In this document: piece by piece, positions 45,060 to 53,420 of the stretch
Position numbering within the stretch: position 1 is the stretch's first letter
Layout: each line of letters begins with the position of its first letter
Origin: Lustribacter sp965277075
Lineage (GTDB): Bacteria; Vulcanimicrobiota; Vulcanimicrobiia; Vulcanimicrobiales; Vulcanimicrobiaceae
Direction of reading: 5' to 3'
Assembly (NCBI GenBank): GCA_965277075.1
Contig: OZ255707.1
Location: 1,984,001 to 2,048,000, forward strand
Length of the DNA stretch: 64,000 bases
Notes under the pieces: generated by a model
Database searches by the model: none
The model's input: the letters and a program-made list of their open reading frames with translations, nothing else
Told to the model about the DNA's origin: nothing
Translations under genes and position numbers: made by a program

Positions 45060-46171
45060 CGTTCGGTTTCGCGCTCGACGCGGCTCTCGTCGCCCTCGCG
45101 TTCCTCGCGACAGCGGCGCCGCTTCCGGCGGCCGTCGTCGAGCGCTACTACGCGAACGGCCTCTTTGCGTGGTTGAACGCGACGCTCGTCCCGCTGACGA
45201 ATGCGATCCCGTTCGCCCTCGGCGATCTCGAGATCGCGCTCGCGTTTGCCGTGCCGCCCGTGCTGTGGACGATCGCGTTGCGACGCCCACGCGAGCCACG
45301 CTCACGCGTTGCGCTGCGCCTCGCGGCGCACACCGCGGGGTACGTCGCGGCCATCGTTCTCACATTCGAACTGCTGTGGGCGATCAACTATCATCGACAG
45401 CCGGTCGAAGCGCGCGTCGACGCGGACGCCGCACGCGTTACGGCGGCGAACGTGTCGGCGTTTTCCGCGCGCATCGTCGGCATTCTCAACGACGACGTCA
45501 CCGCCGCACACGCTCGGGCGCAAACGGAAACGTCCGCGCAAACGCGGGCCGAACTCGCGCGCGACTTCGCACCGGTCGTGCAACGGCTGGGTGATCGATG
45601 GCCCGTCGCGGTGACCGTACCGAAGACGACCGTGGCGGATCGTTTGTATGCGATGGCCGGTGTCGGCGGTCAGTACGATCCGTGGGCCTTTGAGACGCTG
45701 CTCGGCGCGACGTTCTTGGCGTACGAATGGCCGCGCGCACTCGCGCACGAATGGGCGCACGTCGCAGGCTTCGGCGACGAAGGCGACGCCAACCTGATCG
45801 GGACGATCGCATGTTTGCGCTCGAGCGATCCGCTCGTGCGCTATTCCGGTGCCTTTTGGACGTACGGCGAATTGCCCGCCGCGGATCGCGCGCGCTACCC
45901 GATCGTGCCGGCCGTCGCAGCCGACCTCGAAGCCAGCCGAGCGCGCTTCGCGCGGTACTACAATGCACATCTCTTTGCGATTAGTTGGCACCTCTACGAC
46001 GGCTATCTGCGCGCCAACGGCGTGCGCGGCGGCATCGTCAGCTACAACGACGACGTCCGCCGGCTTGTCGCGACCGCGTTCGACGCCGGCGGGTTGCCGC
46101 TACGCTCCAGGCGCTTCTTCGGCCAGCACCGGCGCGAGCCGGCGCGCGTTCTCGCGCAAAATGCCCCATAG
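45056..46171 (+). CDS. DUF3810 family membrane metalloprotein
   Basis: A 371-residue membrane protein with about three helices in the first 120 residues (ALDAALVALAFLATAA, the IALAFAVPPVLWTIAL stretch and TAGYVAAIVLTFELLWAI). A soluble part contains HEWAHVAGFG, an HExxH zinc motif, near residue 227. Proteins of this family are uncharacterised membrane metallopeptidase-like enzymes. GTG 45056 overlaps the GNAT stop. The C-terminal 72 bp overlap the convergent amidohydrolase gene, which is unusual but consistent in both frames. Confidence 0.82.
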   Translation: MTFGFALDAALVALAFLATAAPLPAAVVERYYANGLFAWLNATLVPLTNAIPFALGDLEIALAFAVPPVLWTIALRRPREPRSRVALRLAAHTAGYVAAIVLTFELLWAINYHRQPVEARVDADAARVTAANVSAFSARIVGILNDDVTAAHARAQTETSAQTRAELARDFAPVVQRLGDRWPVAVTVPKTTVADRLYAMAGVGGQYDPWAFETLLGATFLAYEWPRALAHEWAHVAGFGDEGDANLIGTIACLRSSDPLVRYSGAFWTYGELPAADRARYPIVPAVAADLEASRARFARYYNAHLFAISWHLYDGYLRANGVRGGIVSYNDDVRRLVATAFDAGGLPLRSRRFFGQHRREPARVLAQNAP

Positions 46172-46927
46172 CGTCGCCTCGCCGAGGCCGAGGGCTTCGA
46201 GACCGAGCCGATCCGCATCGTATGGATACGGCGTGTTGGGATAATCGGTGCCCAGCACGACGTTGCCGGCGGCCGACTCGACGAGCGCGCGGGTCGCGCC
46301 GGCAAACATCGGCGAACCGTGTGCGAACGCCATTGTCGTATCGAGAAACAGGTTCGGATAGGTGCCGATGAGCGCGACGTAGCGCGCAGAATCGGGGACG
46401 CCGAAATGCGCGACGACGACGCGCAAATGCGGGTGGCGGGCGAGCACGCGTGCAACGCGCGACGGACCGTCGTTCGTGTCGCTCTTCCACGGCACGGGGC
46501 CGATGTGCGCGAGCACGAAACCGGCGCGCGCAGCCACCTCAGCGTAGATCGCGTCGAAGCGCGGATCGTCGATCGCGAGCTGCTGCACATCTTCGTGAAT
46601 TTTGATCCCGATACAACCGTCGTCGAGCGCCGCGCGAAGGTCGGCGAGCGGGGCCGGGTCGTCGAGATGCACCGTTGCGAGCGGAACGCCGAAACCCTCG
46701 AGCTCGCGCGACGTCGCGGCCAGCCACGCATTGAGCTCGCGCGCGATTCCGGGCTTGTGCGCGTAGGAACAGAAGACGAATCGTTTGACGCCGGCCGCGC
46801 GCAGCGTCGCGGCGACGTCCGCCGGTGCGGTGGGATGCTCGAGCTTCCATGGACTACGTTCGGCAAACCAACGCCGGATGGCAGCGAAGAGTCGCGGCGG
46901 ATGAAGGTGCACGTGAACGTCGATCAC
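46100..46927 (-). CDS. Amidohydrolase-family protein (amidohydrolase 2)
   Basis: TIM-barrel metal-dependent hydrolase of 275 residues. The N-terminal metal site is MIDVHVHLHPP, followed by GIKIHEDVQQ, the ligand His in VVVAHFGVP and the Asp of VVLGTDYPNTPYP, as in amidohydrolase_2 (decarboxylase or lactonase) enzymes. GTG 46927 is the start. Divergent from the Crp-type regulator 79 bp away. Substrate cannot be told. Confidence 0.86.
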   Translation of the reverse strand: MIDVHVHLHPPRLFAAIRRWFAERSPWKLEHPTAPADVAATLRAAGVKRFVFCSYAHKPGIARELNAWLAATSRELEGFGVPLATVHLDDPAPLADLRAALDDGCIGIKIHEDVQQLAIDDPRFDAIYAEVAARAGFVLAHIGPVPWKSDTNDGPSRVARVLARHPHLRVVVAHFGVPDSARYVALIGTYPNLFLDTTMAFAHGSPMFAGATRALVESAAGNVVLGTDYPNTPYPYDADRLGLEALGLGEATLWGILRENARRLAPVLAEEAPGA

Positions 46928-47006
46928 GCCTGGTAAGCGCCCTTACTTCGCATTCGTTGCACGATGGGCATACTCAAGCAGCGTCCTTTGCGAGAAAGCG
47001 AGTCCG

Positions 47007-47690
47007 ATGCCCCAGGAAGCGGTTGAAACGAACAAAGTCTGGTACCTCAAGCAAAATCGGCTCTTCGAAGAGACGGGCGACGACGACGTGACCCGCTACG
47101 CCGACTTGTTCACGATGCAGACGTTTCCGCGCAAGGCGCTCGTCTTCGATCAGTGCGATCCGGCGCGCACGATCTACCTCGTAAAGACCGGCACGGTCCG
47201 TATCGCGCGTCTGACACCGGACGGCAAAGAAGTCACGGTTGCGGTGCTCGGCAAGGGCGATCTCTTCGGCGAGGAAGCACTCTTCGCCGACCGCCCGCGA
47301 ACGACGTTTGCGATCGTTCTCGACGACGCGCTGCTCTGCATGGCACGCGCCGAAGACCTCTTCGAACTGCTCAACCGCGAACCGAAGATGGCGATGAACG
47401 TCGCGAACTTGATGAGCGACCGCCTCGTGGAGATGACGGCAACCGTCGAGGACCTCTCGTATTCGCGCTTGAGCGATCGGCTCGTGCACTTGCTCGAACG
47501 GCTTGCGCACGAACACGGTAAACCGTGTGACGGGGGCGTCGAAATCACCGTACGGCTCACGCACGCCGACATCGCCTCGCTGGTCGGCAGCACGCGCGAA
47601 ACCGTCACGCTCGAACTCGCGCGCCTCATTCGCGCCGGCCGGCTCAAGCAGAGAGGCCAAGCGCTGGTGGTTCCGGCGCAAGCATCGTAG
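47007..47690 (+). CDS. Crp/Fnr-family transcriptional regulator
   Basis: Regulator of 227 residues. A cyclic-nucleotide-binding beta roll occupies about 25-140 (VFDQCDPARTIYLVKTGTVRIARL, then GKGDLFGEEALF), and the C-terminal winged helix about 150-220 with LTHADIASLVGSTRETVTLELARL. No Fnr-type N-terminal cysteine cluster is seen, so it does not look like a direct oxygen sensor. The effector may be a cyclic nucleotide or other. The last 47 bp overlap the end of the convergent channel gene. Family call is firm, target genes unknown. Confidence 0.91.
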   Translation: MPQEAVETNKVWYLKQNRLFEETGDDDVTRYADLFTMQTFPRKALVFDQCDPARTIYLVKTGTVRIARLTPDGKEVTVAVLGKGDLFGEEALFADRPRTTFAIVLDDALLCMARAEDLFELLNREPKMAMNVANLMSDRLVEMTATVEDLSYSRLSDRLVHLLERLAHEHGKPCDGGVEITVRLTHADIASLVGSTRETVTLELARLIRAGRLKQRGQALVVPAQAS

Positions 47691-49314
47691 CCGCCGCGAA
47701 GAGCACCGTGTCGCCGCTGCGCAAGCCGCCGGTGTAGCGCGCGATGATCAAACCGCCGCGACGCCACACGCACAGCGGTTCCGCACCGGCGAGATCCGCC
47801 GCCTCGGCCTCGCTGTGCAACGTTCGTCCGACGAGCGTGTGATCGACGCCCGCATACGAGACGCGGCCCAGGGTCCCGTGAAACCGCGCGAGGCCGGCCA
47901 GCGCCGGCGCGCTGAGCTCGGCCGGCGAGAACGTCGAGATATCGAAGAGCTCGGCTGCCGCTTGCGAAAACGTGCGGCTCTCCATGCGCACCACCAACGG
48001 CACGTCGGGGCGCAATGCGCGAGCTCCCAGCGCGATCTCGAGGTTCCCCGTGTCGTTATTGGTGAGCGCGATGACGGAACTCGCGTGCGGAATGTTGCAG
48101 AGGTCGAGCACATCTTCGTGGGTCGCGTCGCCGGTGAGGAGATCGATTTCTCCGGCCCGCGCCCGCCGGACTAAACCCGGGTCGGGATGCGAGTCGATGA
48201 CGATGACGCGCTTCCCGGCCGCCGCCAACAGTGACACGACGGCGCCGCCGGTGCGGCCGCCGCCGCAGACGACGACATGGTCGCGCGCGCGAACGCGACG
48301 CAGGCCCTGGAGCGTCACCCACTGTGCGCGCGTGATCGCGGCGCTGACGTATCCGATGAAGATCGCCGTGAAGATCGTCCCGCCGAGCATGACGGCGATC
48401 GTCGCGCCGGTGACGAGCGCACCCCGCCGGGCAACGCTCGAATCGCCGAACCCCGCGTTGGTCATCGTTTCGGCGACGTCGATGGCGGCGGTATTCCACG
48501 ACGACTGCACGCCCAGGTGGAAAAACAGCAGCGCGATCGAGTAGAAGGCGACCGCGCAAAGGACGACCGTTCGCGCGATCGGGTTGATCGACGCGAGCCA
48601 GTGCCACGCTCGCGCGACAAATCGCCGCAGCGGGTAGGGTTCCGCGGCGGTCGTCTTCGACGACGCGTTCGACGCGCGGCGTTCCGCGATTTCGCCGAAG
48701 AGCACGAGCACATCGTTCGGACGAACCACCGCTTCCGCGGGTGCCCCGGACACGCCGTCGATCGCAAGGATGCGCGATGACAAACGATCTTCAGCCGCGC
48801 CGACGCTGAGGCCGGCGACACCGAGTTCGTGCGCCGTCACCCGCGTGAAGCCGACGAGCGCGCCGCTCGTTTCCGGAAATTGCAGCGCGAAGAAACAGCC
48901 GGGATCGAGTGCTGCGCCGGCATACGTCGCGGCCGCGTGCACCGCGAGCGACATAACGGTCGCGTCGCGCAGATTCTGCTCGATCTTGCGTCCGATCTTG
49001 GGGCTGAACTGGCGCAAGATCACGCGGATTCGCGGGTTCAGCATGCGCGCGCGCAAGGCGACCGCGAGATTGAGTTCGTCGTTGTCGGAGAGCGTCAGGA
49101 TCGCCGACGCTTCAGCGACGCCGGCCTCTTCGAGCGACTCGTTTGCGTTGGGATCGCCGATCGTCACCGCGGCACCGGTGCGCCGAAAACGCTCGGCCGA
49201 CGCGGGCGCGAGGTTGAAGAGTAAGCGTACCGCCTCGCCGGCCACCAGCAACTCCGCGCAGACGCGTTCCGCGACCGCGTCGTCGCCGACGATGAGGATC
49301 AACGGCGACGGCAT
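47644..49314 (-). CDS. RCK-pore-RCK potassium channel-like protein
   Basis: A 556-residue membrane protein with TrkA-N/RCK domains at both ends. The first RCK (about 1-215) starts ILIVGDDAVAERVCAELL. Two helices at about 245-335 frame a pore loop, ETMTNAGFGDSS, in place of the classic T-V-G-Y-G-D filter. The second RCK (about 345-550) has VVVCGGGRTGGAVVSLL and binds nucleotide. Such channels have only two helices per subunit and assemble as tetramers. ATG 49314 is preferred; TTG 49332 adds six residues that derive from a repeat unit. Confidence 0.85.
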   Translation of the reverse strand: MPSPLILIVGDDAVAERVCAELLVAGEAVRLLFNLAPASAERFRRTGAAVTIGDPNANESLEEAGVAEASAILTLSDNDELNLAVALRARMLNPRIRVILRQFSPKIGRKIEQNLRDATVMSLAVHAAATYAGAALDPGCFFALQFPETSGALVGFTRVTAHELGVAGLSVGAAEDRLSSRILAIDGVSGAPAEAVVRPNDVLVLFGEIAERRASNASSKTTAAEPYPLRRFVARAWHWLASINPIARTVVLCAVAFYSIALLFFHLGVQSSWNTAAIDVAETMTNAGFGDSSVARRGALVTGATIAVMLGGTIFTAIFIGYVSAAITRAQWVTLQGLRRVRARDHVVVCGGGRTGGAVVSLLAAAGKRVIVIDSHPDPGLVRRARAGEIDLLTGDATHEDVLDLCNIPHASSVIALTNNDTGNLEIALGARALRPDVPLVVRMESRTFSQAAAELFDISTFSPAELSAPALAGLARFHGTLGRVSYAGVDHTLVGRTLHSEAEAADLAGAEPLCVWRRGGLIIARYTGGLRSGDTVLFAAATMLAPEPPALGLSA

Positions 49315-49325
49315 CAATGCGCCCT

Positions 49326-49369
49326 TCGACAAGCTCAGGGTGACAACTCGACAAGCTCAGGGTGACAAC
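49326..49369. repeat. Tandem 22-bp repeat (two copies)
   Basis: Two exact copies of a 22-bp unit, 49326-49347 and 49348-49369. The core, TTCGACAAGCTCAGG, is one I recognise from short intergenic repeats in many bacterial genomes. On the minus strand the upstream copy ends the aminotransferase gene (its TGA is in the repeat), and the downstream copy abuts the channel gene. Confidence 0.85.
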
Positions 49370-50715
49370 AATGGTCTCTCGTGTGCCGCGGCTTGGAGCG
49401 CCCCGATCGCTGTGTCGAGCGAGGCGATCGCCTCGTCAAGCTCCGCTTCTTCGACGACGAGCGGCGGTGCGACGTGCAAGAGATTGTAGCGGCCGAATGC
49501 GTAAACGCCGTTCTTGCGCAACGCGTTGAAGAGCACCGGCATCCGGCCGGCGTCCGAACCTTGCCACGTGATGAGGGGCTCGCGCGTCGCGCGATCCCGG
49601 ACGAACTCGATGCAAAAGAACGCGCCCGCTCCGCGAATGTCGCCGATCACGTCGTACTTCTCTTTGAGTTTGCCCAACTTGTCGCGCAGCCAGGCTTCGA
49701 TTTGCAGACCGCGCGTGAAGTAGCCGCCTTCGTGGTACGCGGCGATCGCGCCGAGCGCCGTCGCCATGTTGAGCGGATGACCACTATAGGTATGGCCCGT
49801 TCCGAGCGCCCGCGTGTCGAATACGGCCGCGAAGTTTTCGCGCATCAACACACCGCCGAGCGGCGCATACGCCGACGTCACCCCTTTGGCAAACGTGATC
49901 ATATCGGGAGCGACACCGAACCGGACCGCGCCGAACGGCGCACCGAGGCGACCGAAGCCGGTCATCACTTCGTCGAAAATCAGCATGATTCCGAACTCGT
50001 CGCAGATCGCGCGCAAGCCGGCGAGATAGCCGGGCGGCGGAACGATGACGCCGTTCGAACCAACCACCGGTTCGAGCAGAATCGCCGCGACGCGATGGGG
50101 ATCTTCAGCTGCGATCGTCTCGCGCACGTGTTTCAACACGCGCTGCGTTTCGACGGCCGGATCGTCGGTGTGGAACGGACTCCGGTACGGGAACGGACCC
50201 CAGAAACGCACGACGCCGCCCATCGTTTCCGGCTCATTGTTCCAGCGCCGATTCTCGCCGGTCAACGCCGACGCGCCGGGACCCGAGCCATGGAACGAAC
50301 GGTAGGCCGTAAGCACCTTATGCCGTCCGGTGAGCGCGCGTGCGAACTTGACGGCATCTTCGTTCGCTTGGGCGCCGCTCGTCGTGAAAAACGCACGCGC
50401 GCCCTCGTTCGTCCACGGGGAAATCGCCGAAAGTGCCTCGCCCAGACGCGCCCGCTGATCGTTGAACCAGTTCGTCGGCGCGTAGCAGAGGCGATCGATC
50501 TGCGCGTGCATTGCCGCCAGCACCGTCTTGTGGCCGTGGCCGAGATTGACGCATACGAGGCCCGACGACATGTCGGCATAACGGTTGCCGTCGGCGTCGA
50601 ACATGAAGAAACCCTCGCCGCGGACGATAACCGGAACGTCGAGCCCCGCCTGGGCAACCCACGGCGTCAGAACGAATTGACGGTGAAGGACTTTGAGGTC
50701 ATCGGCGACGAGCAC
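49357..50715 (-). CDS. Class III aminotransferase (beta-alanine:pyruvate type)
   Basis: PLP-dependent omega-aminotransferase of 452 residues. Conserved elements are SSGLVCVNLGHGH near the N-terminus, the ARAFFTTSGAQANEDAVKFAR segment, LIFDEVMTGFGR with the ring-contacting Asp, and the PLP Lys in TFAKGVTSAYAPLGG. It is divergent from the pyrimidine-reduction operon and would remove the amino group of beta-alanine made there (inference from context). GTG 50715 has AGGAG six bases upstream. The last residues and stop come from the inserted repeat. Confidence 0.88.
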   Translation of the reverse strand: MLVADDLKVLHRQFVLTPWVAQAGLDVPVIVRGEGFFMFDADGNRYADMSSGLVCVNLGHGHKTVLAAMHAQIDRLCYAPTNWFNDQRARLGEALSAISPWTNEGARAFFTTSGAQANEDAVKFARALTGRHKVLTAYRSFHGSGPGASALTGENRRWNNEPETMGGVVRFWGPFPYRSPFHTDDPAVETQRVLKHVRETIAAEDPHRVAAILLEPVVGSNGVIVPPPGYLAGLRAICDEFGIMLIFDEVMTGFGRLGAPFGAVRFGVAPDMITFAKGVTSAYAPLGGVLMRENFAAVFDTRALGTGHTYSGHPLNMATALGAIAAYHEGGYFTRGLQIEAWLRDKLGKLKEKYDVIGDIRGAGAFFCIEFVRDRATREPLITWQGSDAGRMPVLFNALRKNGVYAFGRYNLLHVAPPLVVEEAELDEAIASLDTAIGALQAAAHERPLLSP

Positions 50716-50721
50716 GCGCTT

Positions 50722-50726
50722 CTCCT
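50722..50726 (-). promoter_or_regulatory. Ribosome binding site of the aminotransferase
   Basis: AGGAG on the minus strand, six bases before the GTG at 50715. It decides that start over the longer open frame, which runs into the divergent gene. Confidence 0.7.
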
Positions 50727-50841
50727 GAAGTTTCGTAGAAGCACCAAGGTTTTCGCGCTCGCGGCACGTTCCTTTGTCTTTCCGCCACGCAGGTGACGTT
50801 CGGCGACGACTTCGGCCAATTGGAGAAAGGCAGACGGCAGC

Positions 50842-52167
50842 GTGCAAGCACCATCAATGCGAATGAAATCGACGCCCGTTCTGGGCCCGCCGATGGCTGA
50901 ACCGCTCGCGCCGCTCGACGTCGCCGTTGAAGCGAATCGCTGCCTCAACTGTTACGACGCTCCGTGCACGCACGCGTGCCCGACGTCGATCGATATCCCG
51001 CGCTTCATCCGGCGCATCGCCTCGGGCGATCTCCGCGGTGCAGCGCACACGATCATGGACGCGAATCCGATGGGTGCGAGCTGCGCGCGCGTCTGCCCGA
51101 CCGACGAGTTGTGTGAAGGCGCGTGCGTCTACACTCCCGACGCGCCGGCGATTCGCATCGGGCAGTTGCAGCAGCATGCGACGGACTGGCTCATGCGCGA
51201 CGGCCGGACGCTCTTCCAAGCCGGCCCGGCGACCGGAAAGCGCGTGGCGGTCATCGGCGGCGGACCGGCCGGCCTGTCTGCCGCCCGCGAACTCGCTCGC
51301 ACGGGTCACGCGGTCACGGTTTTCGAGCGCGAAGCGCTCGCCGGCGGCCTGAACACCTACGGTATCGTGCCGTTCCGTCTTCCGACCGACGTCGCGGTCT
51401 GGGAAGCGGAGCAAGTGCGCGCGCTCGGGGTGGAGATTCGCACGGGCGTGACGGTCGGCGACGACATCGGCGCGACGGAGATTCTGGCGTCCTACGATGC
51501 GGTCGTGATCGCCTGCGGCATGGGTAACGTTCCGACGCTGGGCATCGACGGCGAGAACGCCTGCGGCGTCTGGGACGCTCTCGATTTCATCCGCAGCGCG
51601 AAGATGGACGGCGCCGTACCAGATCTCGGTGCGTCGGTCGCGATCATCGGCGGGGGCAACACGGCGATTGATGCGGCAACCGTCGCGAGGCGCCTCGGCG
51701 CGCCGTCGGTGACGATGTTCTACCGGCGCGGCGCAGAGCGCATGACCGCCTACGGCTTCGAGATCGAGTTCGCAAAAACCGAAGGCGTCGAGTTGCGCAC
51801 GCACGTGCTGCCGAAACGGATCTTCGCAACCGGCGGTCGCGTCAGCGGTCTCGAACTGATTCGGACCGATCCGAACGGCACCGCGCGGCCGCTGACCGGC
51901 ACCGAATACACGATCCCGATCGATACGGTCGTTCGCGCGATCGGTCAGACGAAATTCGCGACGCTGCTCGACACGTTCGGCGTCGCGCACGAGAACGGTA
52001 TCGCGGTCGTCGATTCGGCGATGCGGACGAACGTGCCCCACGTCTTTGCAGCCGGCGACTGCATGTTTCGCGCCGGCGCGAGCGACGCGATGGTCGTCGA
52101 AGCCGCGGAACGTGGGAAGACGGCTGCCCGCAGCATCGAGCAGTTCTTCACCGCGGTTGGCGCGTGA
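50842..52167 (+). CDS. preT: NAD-dependent dihydropyrimidine dehydrogenase subunit PreT
   Basis: FAD/Fe-S subunit of 441 residues that passes electrons from NAD(P)H to PreA. The N-terminal [4Fe-4S] regions are CLNCYDAPCTHACPTSIDIP (Cys34 onward) and SCARVCPTDELCEGACV. The FAD site is VIGGGPAGLSAARELA and the NAD(P) site VAIIGGGNTAIDAATVARR, like GltD. GTG 50842 gives a 30-residue leader; ATG 50857 is possible. It is followed directly by preA (one-base overlap). The whole set from here to 57.2 kb makes a pyrimidine catabolic operon. Confidence 0.92.
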   Translation: MQAPSMRMKSTPVLGPPMAEPLAPLDVAVEANRCLNCYDAPCTHACPTSIDIPRFIRRIASGDLRGAAHTIMDANPMGASCARVCPTDELCEGACVYTPDAPAIRIGQLQQHATDWLMRDGRTLFQAGPATGKRVAVIGGGPAGLSAARELARTGHAVTVFEREALAGGLNTYGIVPFRLPTDVAVWEAEQVRALGVEIRTGVTVGDDIGATEILASYDAVVIACGMGNVPTLGIDGENACGVWDALDFIRSAKMDGAVPDLGASVAIIGGGNTAIDAATVARRLGAPSVTMFYRRGAERMTAYGFEIEFAKTEGVELRTHVLPKRIFATGGRVSGLELIRTDPNGTARPLTGTEYTIPIDTVVRAIGQTKFATLLDTFGVAHENGIAVVDSAMRTNVPHVFAAGDCMFRAGASDAMVVEAAERGKTAARSIEQFFTAVGA

Positions 52168-53420
52168 TGGCGGATCTCGCGACGAATCTGGCCGGCATTC
52201 GCAGTCCGAATCCGTTTTGGCTCGCGTCGGCGCCGCCCACGAACTCGGGCTACCAGGTGATGCGCGCGTTTGCGGCCGGCTGGGGCGGCGCCGTGTGGAA
52301 GACGCTCGGCGAACCGATCGTCAACGTTACGTCACGTTTCGCCGGGCTCAACATCGGCGCGAGCCGCATGGTCGGCATGAACAACATCGAGTTGATCACC
52401 GATCGTCCGCTCGACGTGAACCTGCGCGAGATCGCCGAGTGCAAAGCGGCGTATCCCGACCGCGCGATCGTTGCCTCGCTGATGACCGATTGCAATCGCG
52501 CGAGCTGGCACACGCTGGTGAACGCGGTGCAGACCGTGCCCGTCGACGGGTTCGAGCTCAACTTCGGTTGTCCGCACGGTATGTCGGAGCGCGGGATGGG
52601 TTCAGCCGTCGGACAAGACCCGGAGCTGGTCGAAGCGATTACGCGCTGGGTCAAAGAAGTCGCGCGCGTTCCGGTCATCGTAAAGCTGACACCCAACATT
52701 ACGGACGTGAGGTACACCGCTCGCGCGGCCTCGCGCGGGGGCGCCGACGCAATTTCGCTGATCAACACGATCAACAGTCTGATGGGCGTCGATCTCGACA
52801 CCTGGAATCCGATCCCGCAGGTCGACGGGAAATCGTCCCATGGCGGTTTCTGCGGTCCGGCCGTCAAGCCGATCGCGCTCAACATGGTCGGCGAGTGCGC
52901 ACGCGATCCCGACGTGCGCGTGCCGATCTCGGGCATCGGCGGGATCGCGACGTGGACCGACGCGGTCGAGTTCGTGCTGATGGGCTCGACCAACGTCCAG
53001 GTCTGCACCGCCGTCATGCGCGACGGTTTTCGGATCGTCGGCGACTTGATCGACGGCGTGAGCAACTACCTAGACGATCGCGGCATCGCGTCGATCAACG
53101 ATATCGTCGGAAAAACCGTTCCGCGCTTCGTCGACTGGAACGACCTCAACCTCGACTACAAGATCGTCGCACAGATCGACACCGGCTCGTGCATCAACTG
53201 CAACCGCTGTTTTATCGCGTGCGAAGACGCAGCACATCAGTGCATCGACCGGCTCGTCGACGGCAGTGGCGATATGATTCTCAAAGTCGACGAAGAACAT
53301 TGCGTCGGCTGTAATTTGTGCAGCATGGTCTGCCCGGTCGAGGACTGCATCACGATGGTCCGCGTGGACTCGGGCGAAGCGTCGCACACCTGGAGAGAAC
53401 GGCTATCGGTACCATCGTAA
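52167..53420 (+). CDS. preA: Dihydropyrimidine dehydrogenase subunit PreA
   Basis: FMN-containing catalytic subunit of 417 residues; reduces uracil and thymine to their dihydro forms. The TIM barrel carries the active-site Cys135 in NFGCPHGMSERGMG, matching the catalytic Cys of mammalian DPD, with FMN contacts such as VKLTPNI and ISGIGGI. Two [4Fe-4S] clusters at the C-terminus are seen in CINCNRCFIAC and CVGCNLCSMVCPV. ATG 52167 overlaps the preT stop by one base. The gene overlaps the dihydropyrimidinase by about 16 bp. Confidence 0.95.
   Translation: MADLATNLAGIRSPNPFWLASAPPTNSGYQVMRAFAAGWGGAVWKTLGEPIVNVTSRFAGLNIGASRMVGMNNIELITDRPLDVNLREIAECKAAYPDRAIVASLMTDCNRASWHTLVNAVQTVPVDGFELNFGCPHGMSERGMGSAVGQDPELVEAITRWVKEVARVPVIVKLTPNITDVRYTARAASRGGADAISLINTINSLMGVDLDTWNPIPQVDGKSSHGGFCGPAVKPIALNMVGECARDPDVRVPISGIGGIATWTDAVEFVLMGSTNVQVCTAVMRDGFRIVGDLIDGVSNYLDDRGIASINDIVGKTVPRFVDWNDLNLDYKIVAQIDTGSCINCNRCFIACEDAAHQCIDRLVDGSGDMILKVDEEHCVGCNLCSMVCPVEDCITMVRVDSGEASHTWRERLSVPS

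Noticed and set aside
50719..50741. Imperfect inverted repeat CTTCT...AGAAG upstream of the aminotransferase
   Set aside because: Short arms and overlap with the ribosome site make it likely by chance.
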